Source: JABCPE02 sp963530895
GTDB taxonomy: Bacteria > Bacteroidota > Bacteroidia > Flavobacteriales > Weeksellaceae
Reading direction: 5' to 3'
DNA length: 15,181 nt
Assembly (NCBI GenBank): GCA_963530895.1
Contig: CAUSFO010000039.1
Span: 1-15,181, forward strand
Shown: piece by piece, positions 1 to 7,391 of the stretch
Layout: every line of letters starts with the position of its first letter
Position numbering within the stretch: position 1 is the stretch's first letter
Made by a program: the position numbers and the translations under genes
Notes under the pieces: generated by a model
Told to the model about the DNA's origin: nothing
The model's input: only the letters and a program-made list of their open reading frames with translations
Database searches by the model: none

Positions 1-2
1 CA

Positions 3-89
3 ATAAAAATAGGAGAATTTTTACAACACAAATACGCTGATAAAGTAAGTGTAAAGGTCACTCACAATGAACAACCTAAGCTAAATTAA
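3..89 (+). CDS. C-terminal end of a probable RapZ-C-domain protein (partial)
   Basis: An open frame enters from the left edge and gives 28 residues before TAA at 87-89. The visible end (GEFLQHKYADKVSV, then KVTHNEQPKLN) resembles the end of the RapZ C-terminal domain, where a helix of the 'AEQLADYF' kind is followed by a strand and 'V..RHR..'. In Bacteroidota this domain is often fused to an aminoglycoside-phosphotransferase-like sugar kinase next to a nucleotidyltransferase of the MurU type. A MurU-like gene does follow one gene later, which fits. The next start codon is only 8 bases beyond the stop, so this is probably the same operon. The fragment is too short for a firm family call; the reading frame itself is more secure than the identity. 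Confidence 0.45.
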   Translation: MKIGEFLQHKYADKVSVKVTHNEQPKLN

Positions 90-97
90 ATTTAGTA

Positions 98-1912
98 ATG
101 CAGTTTAGAAATGATATTCAAGGCTTAAGGGCAATCGCTTTTTTACTTGTTTTTATTTTTCACCTTAATAACCATTGGCTATCAGGAGGTTTCCTCGGCG
201 TGGATTTATTTTTTGTAATTTCAGGGTATTTGATGACCACGATAACAATAAATGATATTGAAAAAAATAAATTTTCATTCATCATCTTCTTTGAAAAAAG
301 ATTCAAAAGGATTTTACCTGCCTATTTATTTTTTCTGCTGATTATTTCCATTTTGGGAAGTCTTACCTTTATTTATACAGATATTTACAAGTTAAGACTT
401 TCTATAATTAAGGCTATAAAATTTATTTCTAATCTATATTTTTCAACTGGAGATTCTTATTTCGGAGCCAAACTTAGCGAGAATCCTCTTCTTCACACTT
501 GGTCTTTATCGATAGAAATGCAGTTTTATTTGATTCTGCCATTTGTTTTAGTTTTTTTCAAAAAACATCTACTTCCTATTTTTATTACTCTCATTATCAT
601 TATCACAGCTTATTCAACATACGAAATTTTCTTCACAAATAACCAGCAAAAAATCTACTTTTCATTAATTAGTAGAATTCCCGAATTTTTGATTGGTTCG
701 GTCTATTCTATTGTTTTCAAAAATGGTTTAGATTTTTCAAGACAAAAAAATAATATTATAGCCATCTGTTCCTTTTTAGTACTGATTATCTGTTCTTTTT
801 ATTACACAGAAGAAACGCCTTTTCCTGGTATTTTGGCGCTAATCCCATGTATAGCAGGAGCAAATATTTTAGTATTAAAAAATAATACTATCTCTGATAT
901 TCTATCCAATAAAGTTCTCGTATACATCGGAGAACTCTCATATTCCTTGTATCTGTGGCATTGGGGAATCATAGCACTTATCCGTTATATCAATGGAGTT
1001 TATGAGCTAACTCCTACTGAGGTTATTTTCATTATAATTTCTACTTTTGCAATATCTTGGTTTTCTTATAACTTTTTAGAAAACAGATTTAGAAAAACGA
1101 AAATTTCTGTTTTCCTGCTAATATTTATTCCTATTTATATTGGAATTTATGTTTTTGTGATGAAAATGGAAAAAGTTACGGAATACAAAAAATTACCTGA
1201 CATATATACAAAACCTGTTTTTGGAATGTCATCTCATGGCACAAAAAACATTGAGAAATTTGGGGACACATCTAAAAATGACAGCATCATCCTGATTGGT
1301 GATAGTAACGCCTTAGTCCTCAAGGCCTTCCTTGACCAAATTGGAAAAAAACATCATTTTTCGTTCAGAACCCTTACCTGCGATACTTATCCAGCAATCA
1401 AAGGAATTAGACAAGAAGAAATCCCGGCTGAGAAAATGAAATTCTATAACTCTTCTCAAGAATTAATCATACCTACACAAAAAATGATTGATGAAAGTAA
1501 AATCATTATCATCAATAGTGCAGGATTTGAACGGCTGCCTTCCATGAAAACTTCTCTGGAAAACTTAGCTAAAAACCTCAGAAAAGACCAAAGATTAGTC
1601 TTAATAAACACTTTTCCTTCGTTCAATAGACATCCTTTAAGGTCTTATGATACTTTTCTACCTATCGGAAGAGAACTGAAATTAGAACATTCTGATGAGA
1701 ACAAAAAAATCTTAGAAGAATTTGCAAAAAAATACGAAAATGTATATATCTATGATGTATCCAAAAGTAAAATTTTCAATGATACTCCTGGTTATATCAA
1801 TGATACAATTGCCTACTATGATGCTGGACACCTGAATTTATACGGCTCACGAAAATTAGCCGATGATTTAGATAGTGATTTTATAACCTTTTTGAATAAA
1901 ATAAAATTATGA
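98..1912 (+). CDS. OafA/YrhL-type membrane acyltransferase with C-terminal SGNH domain
   Basis: This 604-residue protein is predicted to O-acylate a surface or envelope glycan, such as O-antigen, capsule or peptidoglycan, at the inner membrane. Residues ~1-350 form an acyltransferase-3 domain with about ten hydrophobic segments. It carries the family R/K-X10-H motif as R11 and H22, then GFLGVDLFFVISGYL and the H-T-W-S-L-S-I-E-M-Q-F-Y motif near 135-145. A linker leads to a periplasmic SGNH-hydrolase-like domain at ~385-600 with the nucleophile block G401-D402-S403-N404 and the late block D575-A-G-H578-L, so the catalytic Ser, Asp and His are all present. Length and domain order match two-domain OafA-type enzymes. 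The ATG at 98 begins directly with the conserved N-terminal 'FR.DIQGLRAIA' block. The stop overlaps the next gene's start (ATGA), which points to translational coupling. The acceptor and acyl group cannot be read from sequence. Confidence 0.93.
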   Translation: MQFRNDIQGLRAIAFLLVFIFHLNNHWLSGGFLGVDLFFVISGYLMTTITINDIEKNKFSFIIFFEKRFKRILPAYLFFLLIISILGSLTFIYTDIYKLRLSIIKAIKFISNLYFSTGDSYFGAKLSENPLLHTWSLSIEMQFYLILPFVLVFFKKHLLPIFITLIIIITAYSTYEIFFTNNQQKIYFSLISRIPEFLIGSVYSIVFKNGLDFSRQKNNIIAICSFLVLIICSFYYTEETPFPGILALIPCIAGANILVLKNNTISDILSNKVLVYIGELSYSLYLWHWGIIALIRYINGVYELTPTEVIFIIISTFAISWFSYNFLENRFRKTKISVFLLIFIPIYIGIYVFVMKMEKVTEYKKLPDIYTKPVFGMSSHGTKNIEKFGDTSKNDSIILIGDSNALVLKAFLDQIGKKHHFSFRTLTCDTYPAIKGIRQEEIPAEKMKFYNSSQELIIPTQKMIDESKIIIINSAGFERLPSMKTSLENLAKNLRKDQRLVLINTFPSFNRHPLRSYDTFLPIGRELKLEHSDENKKILEEFAKKYENVYIYDVSKSKIFNDTPGYINDTIAYYDAGHLNLYGSRKLADDLDSDFITFLNKIKL

Positions 1913-2622
1913 AAGCTTTTATATTCGCGGCAGGAAAAGGGACAAGACTAAAACCTTTCACGGACAAACACCCAAAGGCTCTGGCTAAGGTAAATAACAT
2001 TACCCTTTTGGAAAGAAACATCAAATTTCTGCAGTCTTTCGGAATTAATGATTTTATTATTAATATTCATCATTTCGGAGAGCAGATTGTTGATTTTCTG
2101 AAAGAAAATAATAATTTCGGTGCTAAAATAGAAATCTCCGACGAGTCCGAAGAACTTCTGGAAACAGGCGGCGCTTTGGTCTTTGCCAAAGAACTTTTGG
2201 AACAGGAAGAGCATTTTTTAATCATGAATGCCGATATTTTGACTAATCTGAATATCAGTGATTTCATCAATTTTCACTTAAAGTCCAACAACTTGGTTAC
2301 TTTGGCTGTTTCGGACAGAAAAAGCTCACGAAAACTGCTTTTTGACAGCGCAATGACCCTACAAGGCTGGCGTAATGAAAAAACAGGTGATGAAATCTTT
2401 GGAAACACTTATAAAAACCTAAAGCCATTGGCTTTCAGTGGAATACATTGTATTAATTCTAATTTACTAAAACTTTTCACCCGCCGTGGCAAATTCTCCA
2501 TTATGGAGGAATATTTAGACCTGATGAAAGACTATATTATCAAAGGATACGAACATGATGCTTTACTGATAGATGTGGGAAAACCAGAATCCATCACTGA
2601 AGCAGAAAAATATTTTAAATAA
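1909..2622 (+). CDS. MurU-like sugar-1-phosphate nucleotidyltransferase
   Basis: This 237-residue, single-domain enzyme of the NTP_transferase family would join an NTP to a sugar 1-phosphate. The N-terminal nucleotide-binding loop is clear: AAGKGTRLKPFT at residues 7-18, followed by P22-K23-A24-L25. A metal-binding Asp sits in M106-N-A-D109, and the C-terminal 'VGKPESITEAEKY' is typical of the family. Size and lack of a C-terminal hexapeptide domain suit MurU (N-acetylmuramate 1-phosphate uridylyltransferase, peptidoglycan recycling) better than GlmU or RfbA. If the partial gene at the left edge is an AmgK-like kinase with a RapZ-C domain, the pair would form a kinase/uridylyltransferase salvage route. 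The ATG overlaps the stop of the acyltransferase. The substrate is inferred; mannose- or glucose-1-phosphate specificity is not excluded. Confidence 0.85.
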   Translation: MKAFIFAAGKGTRLKPFTDKHPKALAKVNNITLLERNIKFLQSFGINDFIINIHHFGEQIVDFLKENNNFGAKIEISDESEELLETGGALVFAKELLEQEEHFLIMNADILTNLNISDFINFHLKSNNLVTLAVSDRKSSRKLLFDSAMTLQGWRNEKTGDEIFGNTYKNLKPLAFSGIHCINSNLLKLFTRRGKFSIMEEYLDLMKDYIIKGYEHDALLIDVGKPESITEAEKYFK

Positions 2623-2624
2623 AA

Positions 2625-3326
2625 ATGGAAGAAGAAATTTTAAGAGAAAGTTTTCGACAAAAAACTTGGAGCGAACAGGCCACCAAAGACAGCTGGATGG
2701 TCTTTAAGATAATGGGAGGAATAGTCTCTGGCTATGAAAAAATGCAGAAAATGGGACCTTGTGTGTCTATTTTTGGATCTGCAAGGATAAAACCAGACAC
2801 CAAATATTACAAGATGACAGAGGAAATTGCCAAAAAAATCACAGAACTGGGCTTTGGCGTTATCACTGGCGGCGGCCCAGGAATCATGGAAGCTGGAAAC
2901 AAAGGAGCCAAAGAAAGCGGAGGAAAATCCATCGGCCTCAATATAGAACTTCCTTTCGAGCAGCATCTGAATCCTTATATAGACAAATTATACAGCATGG
3001 AGTTTGACTATTTTTTCATTAGAAAACTCATGTTTATAAAGTACTCACAAGGATTTATCGTGATGCCTGGCGGTTTTGGGACTTTGGATGAACTTTCAGA
3101 GGCTTTGACGCTGATTCAGACTGGGAAAATCGGCAGATTTCCTATCGTTCTCGTTGGTTCAGAATTTTGGAACGGGCTGCTGGATTGGTTCAAAAATACT
3201 TTGCTGGAAATGAAATTAATTTCGGAAGAAAATTTCTCTCTTTTCAGAGTGGTAGACACTGCTGACGAGGCTGTTTCACACATTAAAGCCTTCTATGACA
3301 AATACTCCATTCATGAGAATTTCTAA
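2625..3326 (+). CDS. LOG family protein (nucleotide phosphoribohydrolase, TIGR00730 type)
   Basis: This 233-residue protein of the LOG/'lysine decarboxylase-like' family has a Rossmann-type fold that cleaves the N-glycosidic bond of nucleoside 5'-monophosphates, releasing base and ribose 5-phosphate. In plants and some bacteria this activates cytokinins. Both signature blocks are intact: G82-G-G-P-G-I-M-E89-A and M147-P-G-G-F-G-T-L-D-E156, the second holding the catalytic region PGGxGTxxE. Despite the old family name there is no decarboxylase activity. The gene starts two bases after the previous stop, so it is the last gene of the left operon. No terminator follows; instead a sigma-54-like element begins four bases past its stop codon. 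The natural substrate in a non-plant-associated bacterium is unknown. Confidence 0.93.
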   Translation: MEEEILRESFRQKTWSEQATKDSWMVFKIMGGIVSGYEKMQKMGPCVSIFGSARIKPDTKYYKMTEEIAKKITELGFGVITGGGPGIMEAGNKGAKESGGKSIGLNIELPFEQHLNPYIDKLYSMEFDYFFIRKLMFIKYSQGFIVMPGGFGTLDELSEALTLIQTGKIGRFPIVLVGSEFWNGLLDWFKNTLLEMKLISEENFSLFRVVDTADEAVSHIKAFYDKYSIHENF

Positions 3327-3329
3327 GTT

Positions 3330-3344
3330 TGGCACGGCTTTTGC
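3330..3344 (+). promoter_or_regulatory. Candidate sigma-54 (RpoN) -24/-12 promoter
   Basis: TGGCACG at 3330-3336, four bases, then TTGC at 3341-3344 matches the RpoN consensus TGGCACG-N4-TTGC with the required GG-N10-GC spacing. The predicted transcription start is near 3356, about 14 bases before the ATG of the DUF6702 gene. A housekeeping-type -7 element, TAAGTTTG, lies at 3324-3331, overlaps this site and is an alternative. It has no TTG at the expected -33 distance, so the sigma-54 reading looks better. No clear enhancer-binding inverted repeat was found upstream, where the LOG coding sequence lies. Confidence 0.6.
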
Positions 3345-3369
3345 CTTTATTTAACAAAATTTTAAGATT

Positions 3370-3849
3370 ATGATTACGAAAAAGAAAGTCAGTCTTGTTG
3401 GATTTTTTGTAATGCTGCTTATGGTAATGAGCTTTGCAGTGAGCCAGTTCCAATCTTCATTGACTAAAGTAGACTATGTGGAGGGAAGCAAAACTTTGAA
3501 ATTTACCACCAAGGTAAGCACAGAGCAAATCGCAAATGCACTAAAGGTAAATGCTAGTTCTGCAGGTTTTAATGCTGAAGTAGCAAAATATATTGGCAAA
3601 AATTTCTCAGTAGCCGTGAATGGAGAAAACAAATCTCTGAAAGTTACTGGCAGCCAAGTAAACGGAGAGACAGTGTTTATTTATTTTGAAGTAGATGGTG
3701 TGGCGAGTATTTCCACATTGAAAATTAAGAACAACATTCTGCTGGATGTATATCCTAAACAGCTAAACCTAGTGAACATCGCCTACAAAGGAAGCCAGAA
3801 AAATATGACTTTCCAGCGTGGAAAAGAGACTGCAGAAGTATCTTTCTAG
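3370..3849 (+). CDS. Small exported DUF6702-family protein
   Basis: This 159-residue protein of unknown function matches what I know of the Bacteroidota family DUF6702. An N-terminal hydrophobic segment (residues ~8-25, after the basic start MITKKK) acts as signal peptide or anchor. The mature part opens with the family pattern of a strand 'S-L-T-K-V-D-Y' and 'KTLKFTTKVSTEQIANAL', followed by a stretch corresponding to 'Y..K.F.V.VNG....V..' and the C-terminal 'LNLVNI..KG..K...F.R'. The fold is probably a beta-rich domain located in the periplasm or at the outer membrane. It is a single-gene unit, bounded by the sigma-54-like element upstream and a strong terminator downstream, so it probably has its own regulation. 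No enzymatic motif is visible. The start codon directly precedes the basic residues of the signal sequence. Confidence 0.8.
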   Translation: MITKKKVSLVGFFVMLLMVMSFAVSQFQSSLTKVDYVEGSKTLKFTTKVSTEQIANALKVNASSAGFNAEVAKYIGKNFSVAVNGENKSLKVTGSQVNGETVFIYFEVDGVASISTLKIKNNILLDVYPKQLNLVNIAYKGSQKNMTFQRGKETAEVSF

Positions 3850-3877
3850 GAACGAAATTGTTATATTATTTAATGTA

Positions 3878-3905
3878 AAGTCCTGCATTTTCGCAGGATT
3901 TTTTT
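3878..3905 (+). terminator. Intrinsic terminator after DUF6702 gene
   Basis: The stem TCCTGC (3881-3886) / GCAGGA (3893-3898) encloses a six-base loop. It is extended outward by G-T and A-T pairs and followed by a run of seven T (3899-3905). The minus-strand gene ends at 3918, so the hairpin sits between two convergent genes. In the minus direction the trailing T-run is only three bases, so it is mainly a plus-strand terminator. Confidence 0.88.
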
Positions 3906-3917
3906 ATTTCTATGCTT

Positions 3918-4427
3918 TTACTTTTTATAAATAGGAACACTACTGCATGCCTCTCCAAACATCAGTGATTTTACTATTGATTTCAGTTTCTGAACCAACT
4001 CTACATAGGCATTGGTAGGAATTTCCACTTCGCTGCAGCCTCTGATGAGAACCCTTTTGTCCTTATAATCAGAAAAATCAAATTTCTGAATTTCTTCATG
4101 AAACAAAATCAATTCCAGCTCATCCAGCGAACCAAAAACTATCTTTTTAGCAACGCCCTCCAATTTAGATGTAAGTAAAAAATACGCCCAAAGTGGAACA
4201 ATAGCATCCGTGGAACAATAGAGATAAACAAAGGTATTTTCATAAATTTCCACATCCAGATTTTCCACCTGCTCGCGGAAATCTTTTTCCTTTAATATAA
4301 GTCCTTCATATAGAAAGCCTTTCAGGTCAATACCCAGACGCTTCCCTTTTGGGCGAAATTCAGCAACATCTATGTTTACCAGTCCGCTATTCGCAACTTT
4401 ATTTACAATTTCTCCTTGCTCTGACAT
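3918..4427 (-). CDS. DUF2480 family protein
   Basis: This 169-residue, soluble-looking protein has no signal peptide or membrane segment. It is recognisable as DUF2480, a Bacteroidota family of unknown function. The characteristic stretches are 'IVNKVANSGLVNID' at the N-terminus, 'GLILKEKDFRE' in the first third, 'STDAIVPLWAYFLL' in the middle, and 'SLMFGEACSSVPIYKK' at the end. A cysteine in 'RGCSEVEIP' and another in the C-terminal 'EACS' lie in family-conserved blocks and could bind metal or be catalytic; that is a guess. It is the only complete gene on the minus strand. It diverges from lpxB and converges on the DUF6702 gene. The ATG at 4427 gives the full family N-terminus. No function can be assigned from sequence. 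Confidence 0.88.
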   Translation of the reverse strand: MSEQGEIVNKVANSGLVNIDVAEFRPKGKRLGIDLKGFLYEGLILKEKDFREQVENLDVEIYENTFVYLYCSTDAIVPLWAYFLLTSKLEGVAKKIVFGSLDELELILFHEEIQKFDFSDYKDKRVLIRGCSEVEIPTNAYVELVQKLKSIVKSLMFGEACSSVPIYKK

Positions 4428-4445
4428 ATTATTTATTTATATTTG
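4416..4445 (+). promoter_or_regulatory. Promoter of lpxB-comEC (Bacteroidota type)
   Basis: TTG at 4416-4418 (-33) and TATATTTG at 4438-4445 (-7, matching TAnnTTTG) are separated by 19 bases, the expected spacing for the primary sigma factor of Flavobacteriia. Transcription should begin near 4450, about 27 bases before the lpxB ATG. The -33 element lies inside the first codons of the divergent DUF2480 gene. Confidence 0.7.
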
Positions 4446-4447
4446 AG

Positions 4448-4455
4448 CAAAAATA
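4448..4455 (-). promoter_or_regulatory. Probable -7 element for DUF2480 gene
   Basis: Read on the minus strand this is TATTTTTG, a match to TAnnTTTG, placed 21 bases before the DUF2480 ATG. I see no TTG at the matching -33 distance, so the promoter is incomplete by consensus. It lies two bases from the lpxB -7 element on the other strand, so the two polymerases could not occupy the site together. Confidence 0.4.
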
Positions 4456-4476
4456 AATCTTTTTTACTAAAATAAA

Positions 4477-5589
4477 ATGTCTAAAAAATATTATATAATC
4501 TCAGGAGAAGCTTCAGGGGATTTACACGGCTCTAATCTAATGAAAGCCATCCTAAAAAAAGAGCCCGATGCTGAGTTCAGATTTTGGGGAGGCGACCTGA
4601 TGAAAGAAGTTGGCGGAACATTGGTAAAACATTACAAAGACATTGCATTCATGGGGTTCTTGGAAGTTGTTTTAAATCTTAAAACCATTCTGAGAAACAT
4701 CAAATTTTGTAAAGAAGACATAAAAAAATACCAGCCAGATGTCCTTATTTTGGTGGACTATCCTGGCTTTAACCTGAGAATTGCAAAATTCGCTAAATCA
4801 TTAGGAATAAAAGTGGTATATTACATCTCTCCACAGCTTTGGGCTTGGAAGGAAGGTCGCGTAGAAACCATCAAAAAATATGTAGATGAGATGCTGGTAA
4901 TCCTCCCTTTTGAAGAGGATTTTTACAAGAAACATTCTGTGAAAGCCCACTTCGTGGGGCATCCTCTTCTGGATGCTATTTCAAACCTAAAACCAATTGA
5001 CGCCCAAGAGTTTAAAAAACAAAACAACCTCGATAACAGAGAAATCATAGCGCTGCTCCCAGGCAGCCGAAAACAAGAGATAAGAAAGATGCTTGGACTG
5101 ATGCTCAGCGTGACTTCTTATTTCAAAGATTATCAGTTTGTTATCGCAGGAGCGCCTTCTCTGCCGAAAGAATTTTATACCGAGTTTTTAACGGATAATG
5201 TGCATTTCGTGTCCAATAAAACTTATGATTTGCTTCGTTCTTCCAAAGCCGCTCTGGTAACCTCTGGAACGGCAACATTGGAAACTGCCCTTCTAAAAAT
5301 CCCAGAAGTCGTCTGCTACCGCGGAAGCTGGGTTTCTTATCAAATCGCAAAAAGGCTGGTAAAGCACATTAAATTTATTTCTTTGGTAAATTTAATCATG
5401 GACAAAGAAGTTGTTAAAGAACTGATACAAAACGATTTAACAACAGAAAACATAAAATCTGAATTAGAAAAAATCTTAAATCCAGAGCAAAGAGAAAAAA
5501 TCCTAAACGAATACGAAAAACTAAACCTTCTCCTTGGAGGTGAAGGAGCGAGTGAACGCGCCGCAGAAATCATTACGAAGCTACTATGA
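4477..5589 (+). CDS. lpxB: Lipid-A-disaccharide synthase LpxB
   Basis: LpxB (EC 2.4.1.182) is a GT19 glycosyltransferase that joins UDP-2,3-diacylglucosamine and lipid X into the lipid A disaccharide on the inner face of the inner membrane. The 370-residue length is usual for the family. Signature blocks are all present: S9-G-E-A-S-G-D-L-H-G18; V93-D94-Y-P-G-F-N99, whose Asp matches the essential Asp of E. coli LpxB; Y116-I-S-P-Q-L-W-A-W124; 'FVGHPLLD'; G196-S-R-K-Q-E-I202 of the nucleotide-binding half; and 'SGTATLE' with 'VVCYRG' in the UDP-binding region. It is transcribed from its own promoter, and its stop overlaps the comEC start (ATGA). In several relatives surE lies just upstream of lpxB; here a divergent DUF2480 gene occupies that place. 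Confidence 0.97.
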   Translation: MSKKYYIISGEASGDLHGSNLMKAILKKEPDAEFRFWGGDLMKEVGGTLVKHYKDIAFMGFLEVVLNLKTILRNIKFCKEDIKKYQPDVLILVDYPGFNLRIAKFAKSLGIKVVYYISPQLWAWKEGRVETIKKYVDEMLVILPFEEDFYKKHSVKAHFVGHPLLDAISNLKPIDAQEFKKQNNLDNREIIALLPGSRKQEIRKMLGLMLSVTSYFKDYQFVIAGAPSLPKEFYTEFLTDNVHFVSNKTYDLLRSSKAALVTSGTATLETALLKIPEVVCYRGSWVSYQIAKRLVKHIKFISLVNLIMDKEVVKELIQNDLTTENIKSELEKILNPEQREKILNEYEKLNLLLGGEGASERAAEIITKLL

Positions 5590-7361
5590 ACAAACAGCCT
5601 TTGCTAATTTGCGCCATCAGTTTTGGATTGGGAATTTTCTTTCAAGACAAATTTGACTTCTCTTTTTGGAGGGCAGCGGCCATATTAGTTTTAGGAATTG
5701 TGGGATTTTTAGCTGGATTTTTTATCCGAAATTTCTTTTTTGACAGACTGAAATCAGCGTTTTTGGTGTTTTTGTTTTTTGGCATTGGAATTTTTCTGCA
5801 CTTTCTCAATTCAAATTCTGCACAAAATTTTGATTTTGAGAAAAATAAAACAACTAAAATCGTTTTTCAGCTCAGCAAAAAACTGAACTCCAATGAAAGA
5901 AACAAACGCTACGAAGTTGAAATTCTTAATTTTGAAAAGCCTTTTTCGGCTGTAATTTCTATCCCAAAAGAACAACAAGAACTTGATTTTCTGCATTTTT
6001 ATTCAGCCGAGGCTTATCTCAATCCCACCCAAAAACCACAGTACGATTTTCAGTTTGATTATCAAAAATATTTAGCTCGTCAAAACATTCATTATCAAGG
6101 ATTTATTCCCAATGAAATTTCATTCAAAAAGAAAGAATCAGTAAGTTTCGCTGATAAAATAAAGCAAAAACGACTGGATTTACTTTTTAGAATAGATAAT
6201 TCCAGTCTTCAACCGCGGAATAAAGCGATTTTAAAAGGAATAATTCTCGCTGACCGAACGGAAATAGACCAAGAAATAATCAACCATTTCAGCAAAACTG
6301 GCTTAATCCACATTTTGGCGATTTCGGGTTCTCATATGGCGATTATTTTCTTGATGATTTTATTTGTTTTAAATCCTTTTTTTTCGGTGAAATACAGAAA
6401 TATTCCTATTTATATTTCATTGGCAGCCATCTGGGGATTTGCGATATTCATCGATTATGGAAATTCTGTGGTGCGCTCCTGCATCATGATTACGGTCTAT
6501 TATATTATGATTTTTTTGCAGAGAAAACCTAATCTCCTGCACTCTTTGGCTTTGGCTGGAATGATAATACTTTCGATTGATACTCAGCAGCTTTTCGATG
6601 TAGGTTTTCAGTTGAGCTTTTTGGCTGTTTTTGGGATTTTTTGGCTGTACAAACCTATTACCAATCATTATAAACCTCTAAAAAACAGAACAATAAGATT
6701 TATTCTAAATACTTTTTCTCTGAGCCTTGCTGCCCAGCTGACCACACTTCCACTGATATTATTCTACTTTCATCAGTTTTCTATAATGTCTGTTTTTATC
6801 AATGTTGTCAGCATTATGGTTTCGCAGGGATTCATTATTTTTTCCTTTATCATTTCTATTTTATTTGGAATAGAATTTACTCCCGAATGGCTTTTAGAAA
6901 TCTATAACTGGTGTGCGAGTTTCTTCCTGAATATGGTTGCTTTTTTCTCAAAAACAGATTTTAGTTTCATGGAAAATGTTTCCATCCAAATTCCCGAACT
7001 TATTATTTTATTTGCGCTTGTTTATTTATTGAGAAGTGTTTTTGAAAAGCCGAATGTAAAGACTTTCACACGTTTTTCTTTCTTCATTTTGTTGTTTCTT
7101 TTCACAAGAATATTGACTAATTTTTATTTTTGGAAAAAGGAAGAAATACTGCTTCATTCTTTTTTCAAACAAAATATAATCTCTATAAAACAAGGTGACA
7201 AAGTTGTTTTTATCGTAAATGATGAGGCGAATATGGAAAAAATTAATAACTTTGTTATAAAATCCTATATCACATCTAGAAGAATAAAAAATATAGAAAT
7301 AAAAAAAGTAAAACCTATGACCAAGTTAAAAATAAACCAAACTATCTATGAAATAAAATAA
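5586..7361 (+). CDS. ComEC/Rec2 family inner-membrane protein without a visible nuclease domain
   Basis: This 591-residue ComEC-like protein belongs to the inner-membrane channel family that brings single-stranded DNA into the cytoplasm during natural transformation. Residues ~1-60 hold two hydrophobic segments, and the stretch to ~170 resembles the DUF4131 soluble domain with 'FDYQKYLARQNIHYQGF'. The Competence domain follows (~200-490), with the diagnostic H242-I-L-A-I-S-G-S-H-M251 block, 'GNSVVRSCIM', 'DVGFQLSFLAVFGI' and several more membrane spans. The C-terminal ~90 residues hold one last hydrophobic segment and a short basic tail. The metallo-beta-lactamase-like domain (HxHxDH) of the long Bacillus-type ComEC is absent. 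It is translationally coupled to lpxB. Whether this organism is competent cannot be told from one gene. Confidence 0.9.
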   Translation: MNKQPLLICAISFGLGIFFQDKFDFSFWRAAAILVLGIVGFLAGFFIRNFFFDRLKSAFLVFLFFGIGIFLHFLNSNSAQNFDFEKNKTTKIVFQLSKKLNSNERNKRYEVEILNFEKPFSAVISIPKEQQELDFLHFYSAEAYLNPTQKPQYDFQFDYQKYLARQNIHYQGFIPNEISFKKKESVSFADKIKQKRLDLLFRIDNSSLQPRNKAILKGIILADRTEIDQEIINHFSKTGLIHILAISGSHMAIIFLMILFVLNPFFSVKYRNIPIYISLAAIWGFAIFIDYGNSVVRSCIMITVYYIMIFLQRKPNLLHSLALAGMIILSIDTQQLFDVGFQLSFLAVFGIFWLYKPITNHYKPLKNRTIRFILNTFSLSLAAQLTTLPLILFYFHQFSIMSVFINVVSIMVSQGFIIFSFIISILFGIEFTPEWLLEIYNWCASFFLNMVAFFSKTDFSFMENVSIQIPELIILFALVYLLRSVFEKPNVKTFTRFSFFILLFLFTRILTNFYFWKKEEILLHSFFKQNIISIKQGDKVVFIVNDEANMEKINNFVIKSYITSRRIKNIEIKKVKPMTKLKINQTIYEIK

Positions 7362-7391
7362 AAAAATCCGAGAATTTGTTGGCTCTCGGAT
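7360..7391 (-). terminator. Intrinsic terminator oriented to the minus strand
   Basis: The perfect 8-bp stem ATCCGAGA (7366-7373) / TCTCGGAT (7384-7391) has a ten-base loop. On the minus strand it is followed by a run of seven T and further T-rich sequence reaching into the end of comEC. On the plus strand the base of the stem is followed by CATGGCTAA, with no T-run. It is therefore a classical terminator only for leftward transcription, although no protein gene on that strand is nearby. Confidence 0.75.

Noticed and set aside
2759..3007. Plus-strand open frame of 82 codons inside the LOG gene
   Set aside because: It lies in another frame of a clear LOG-family gene, and its translation is rich in Arg/His/Trp with no recognisable pattern.
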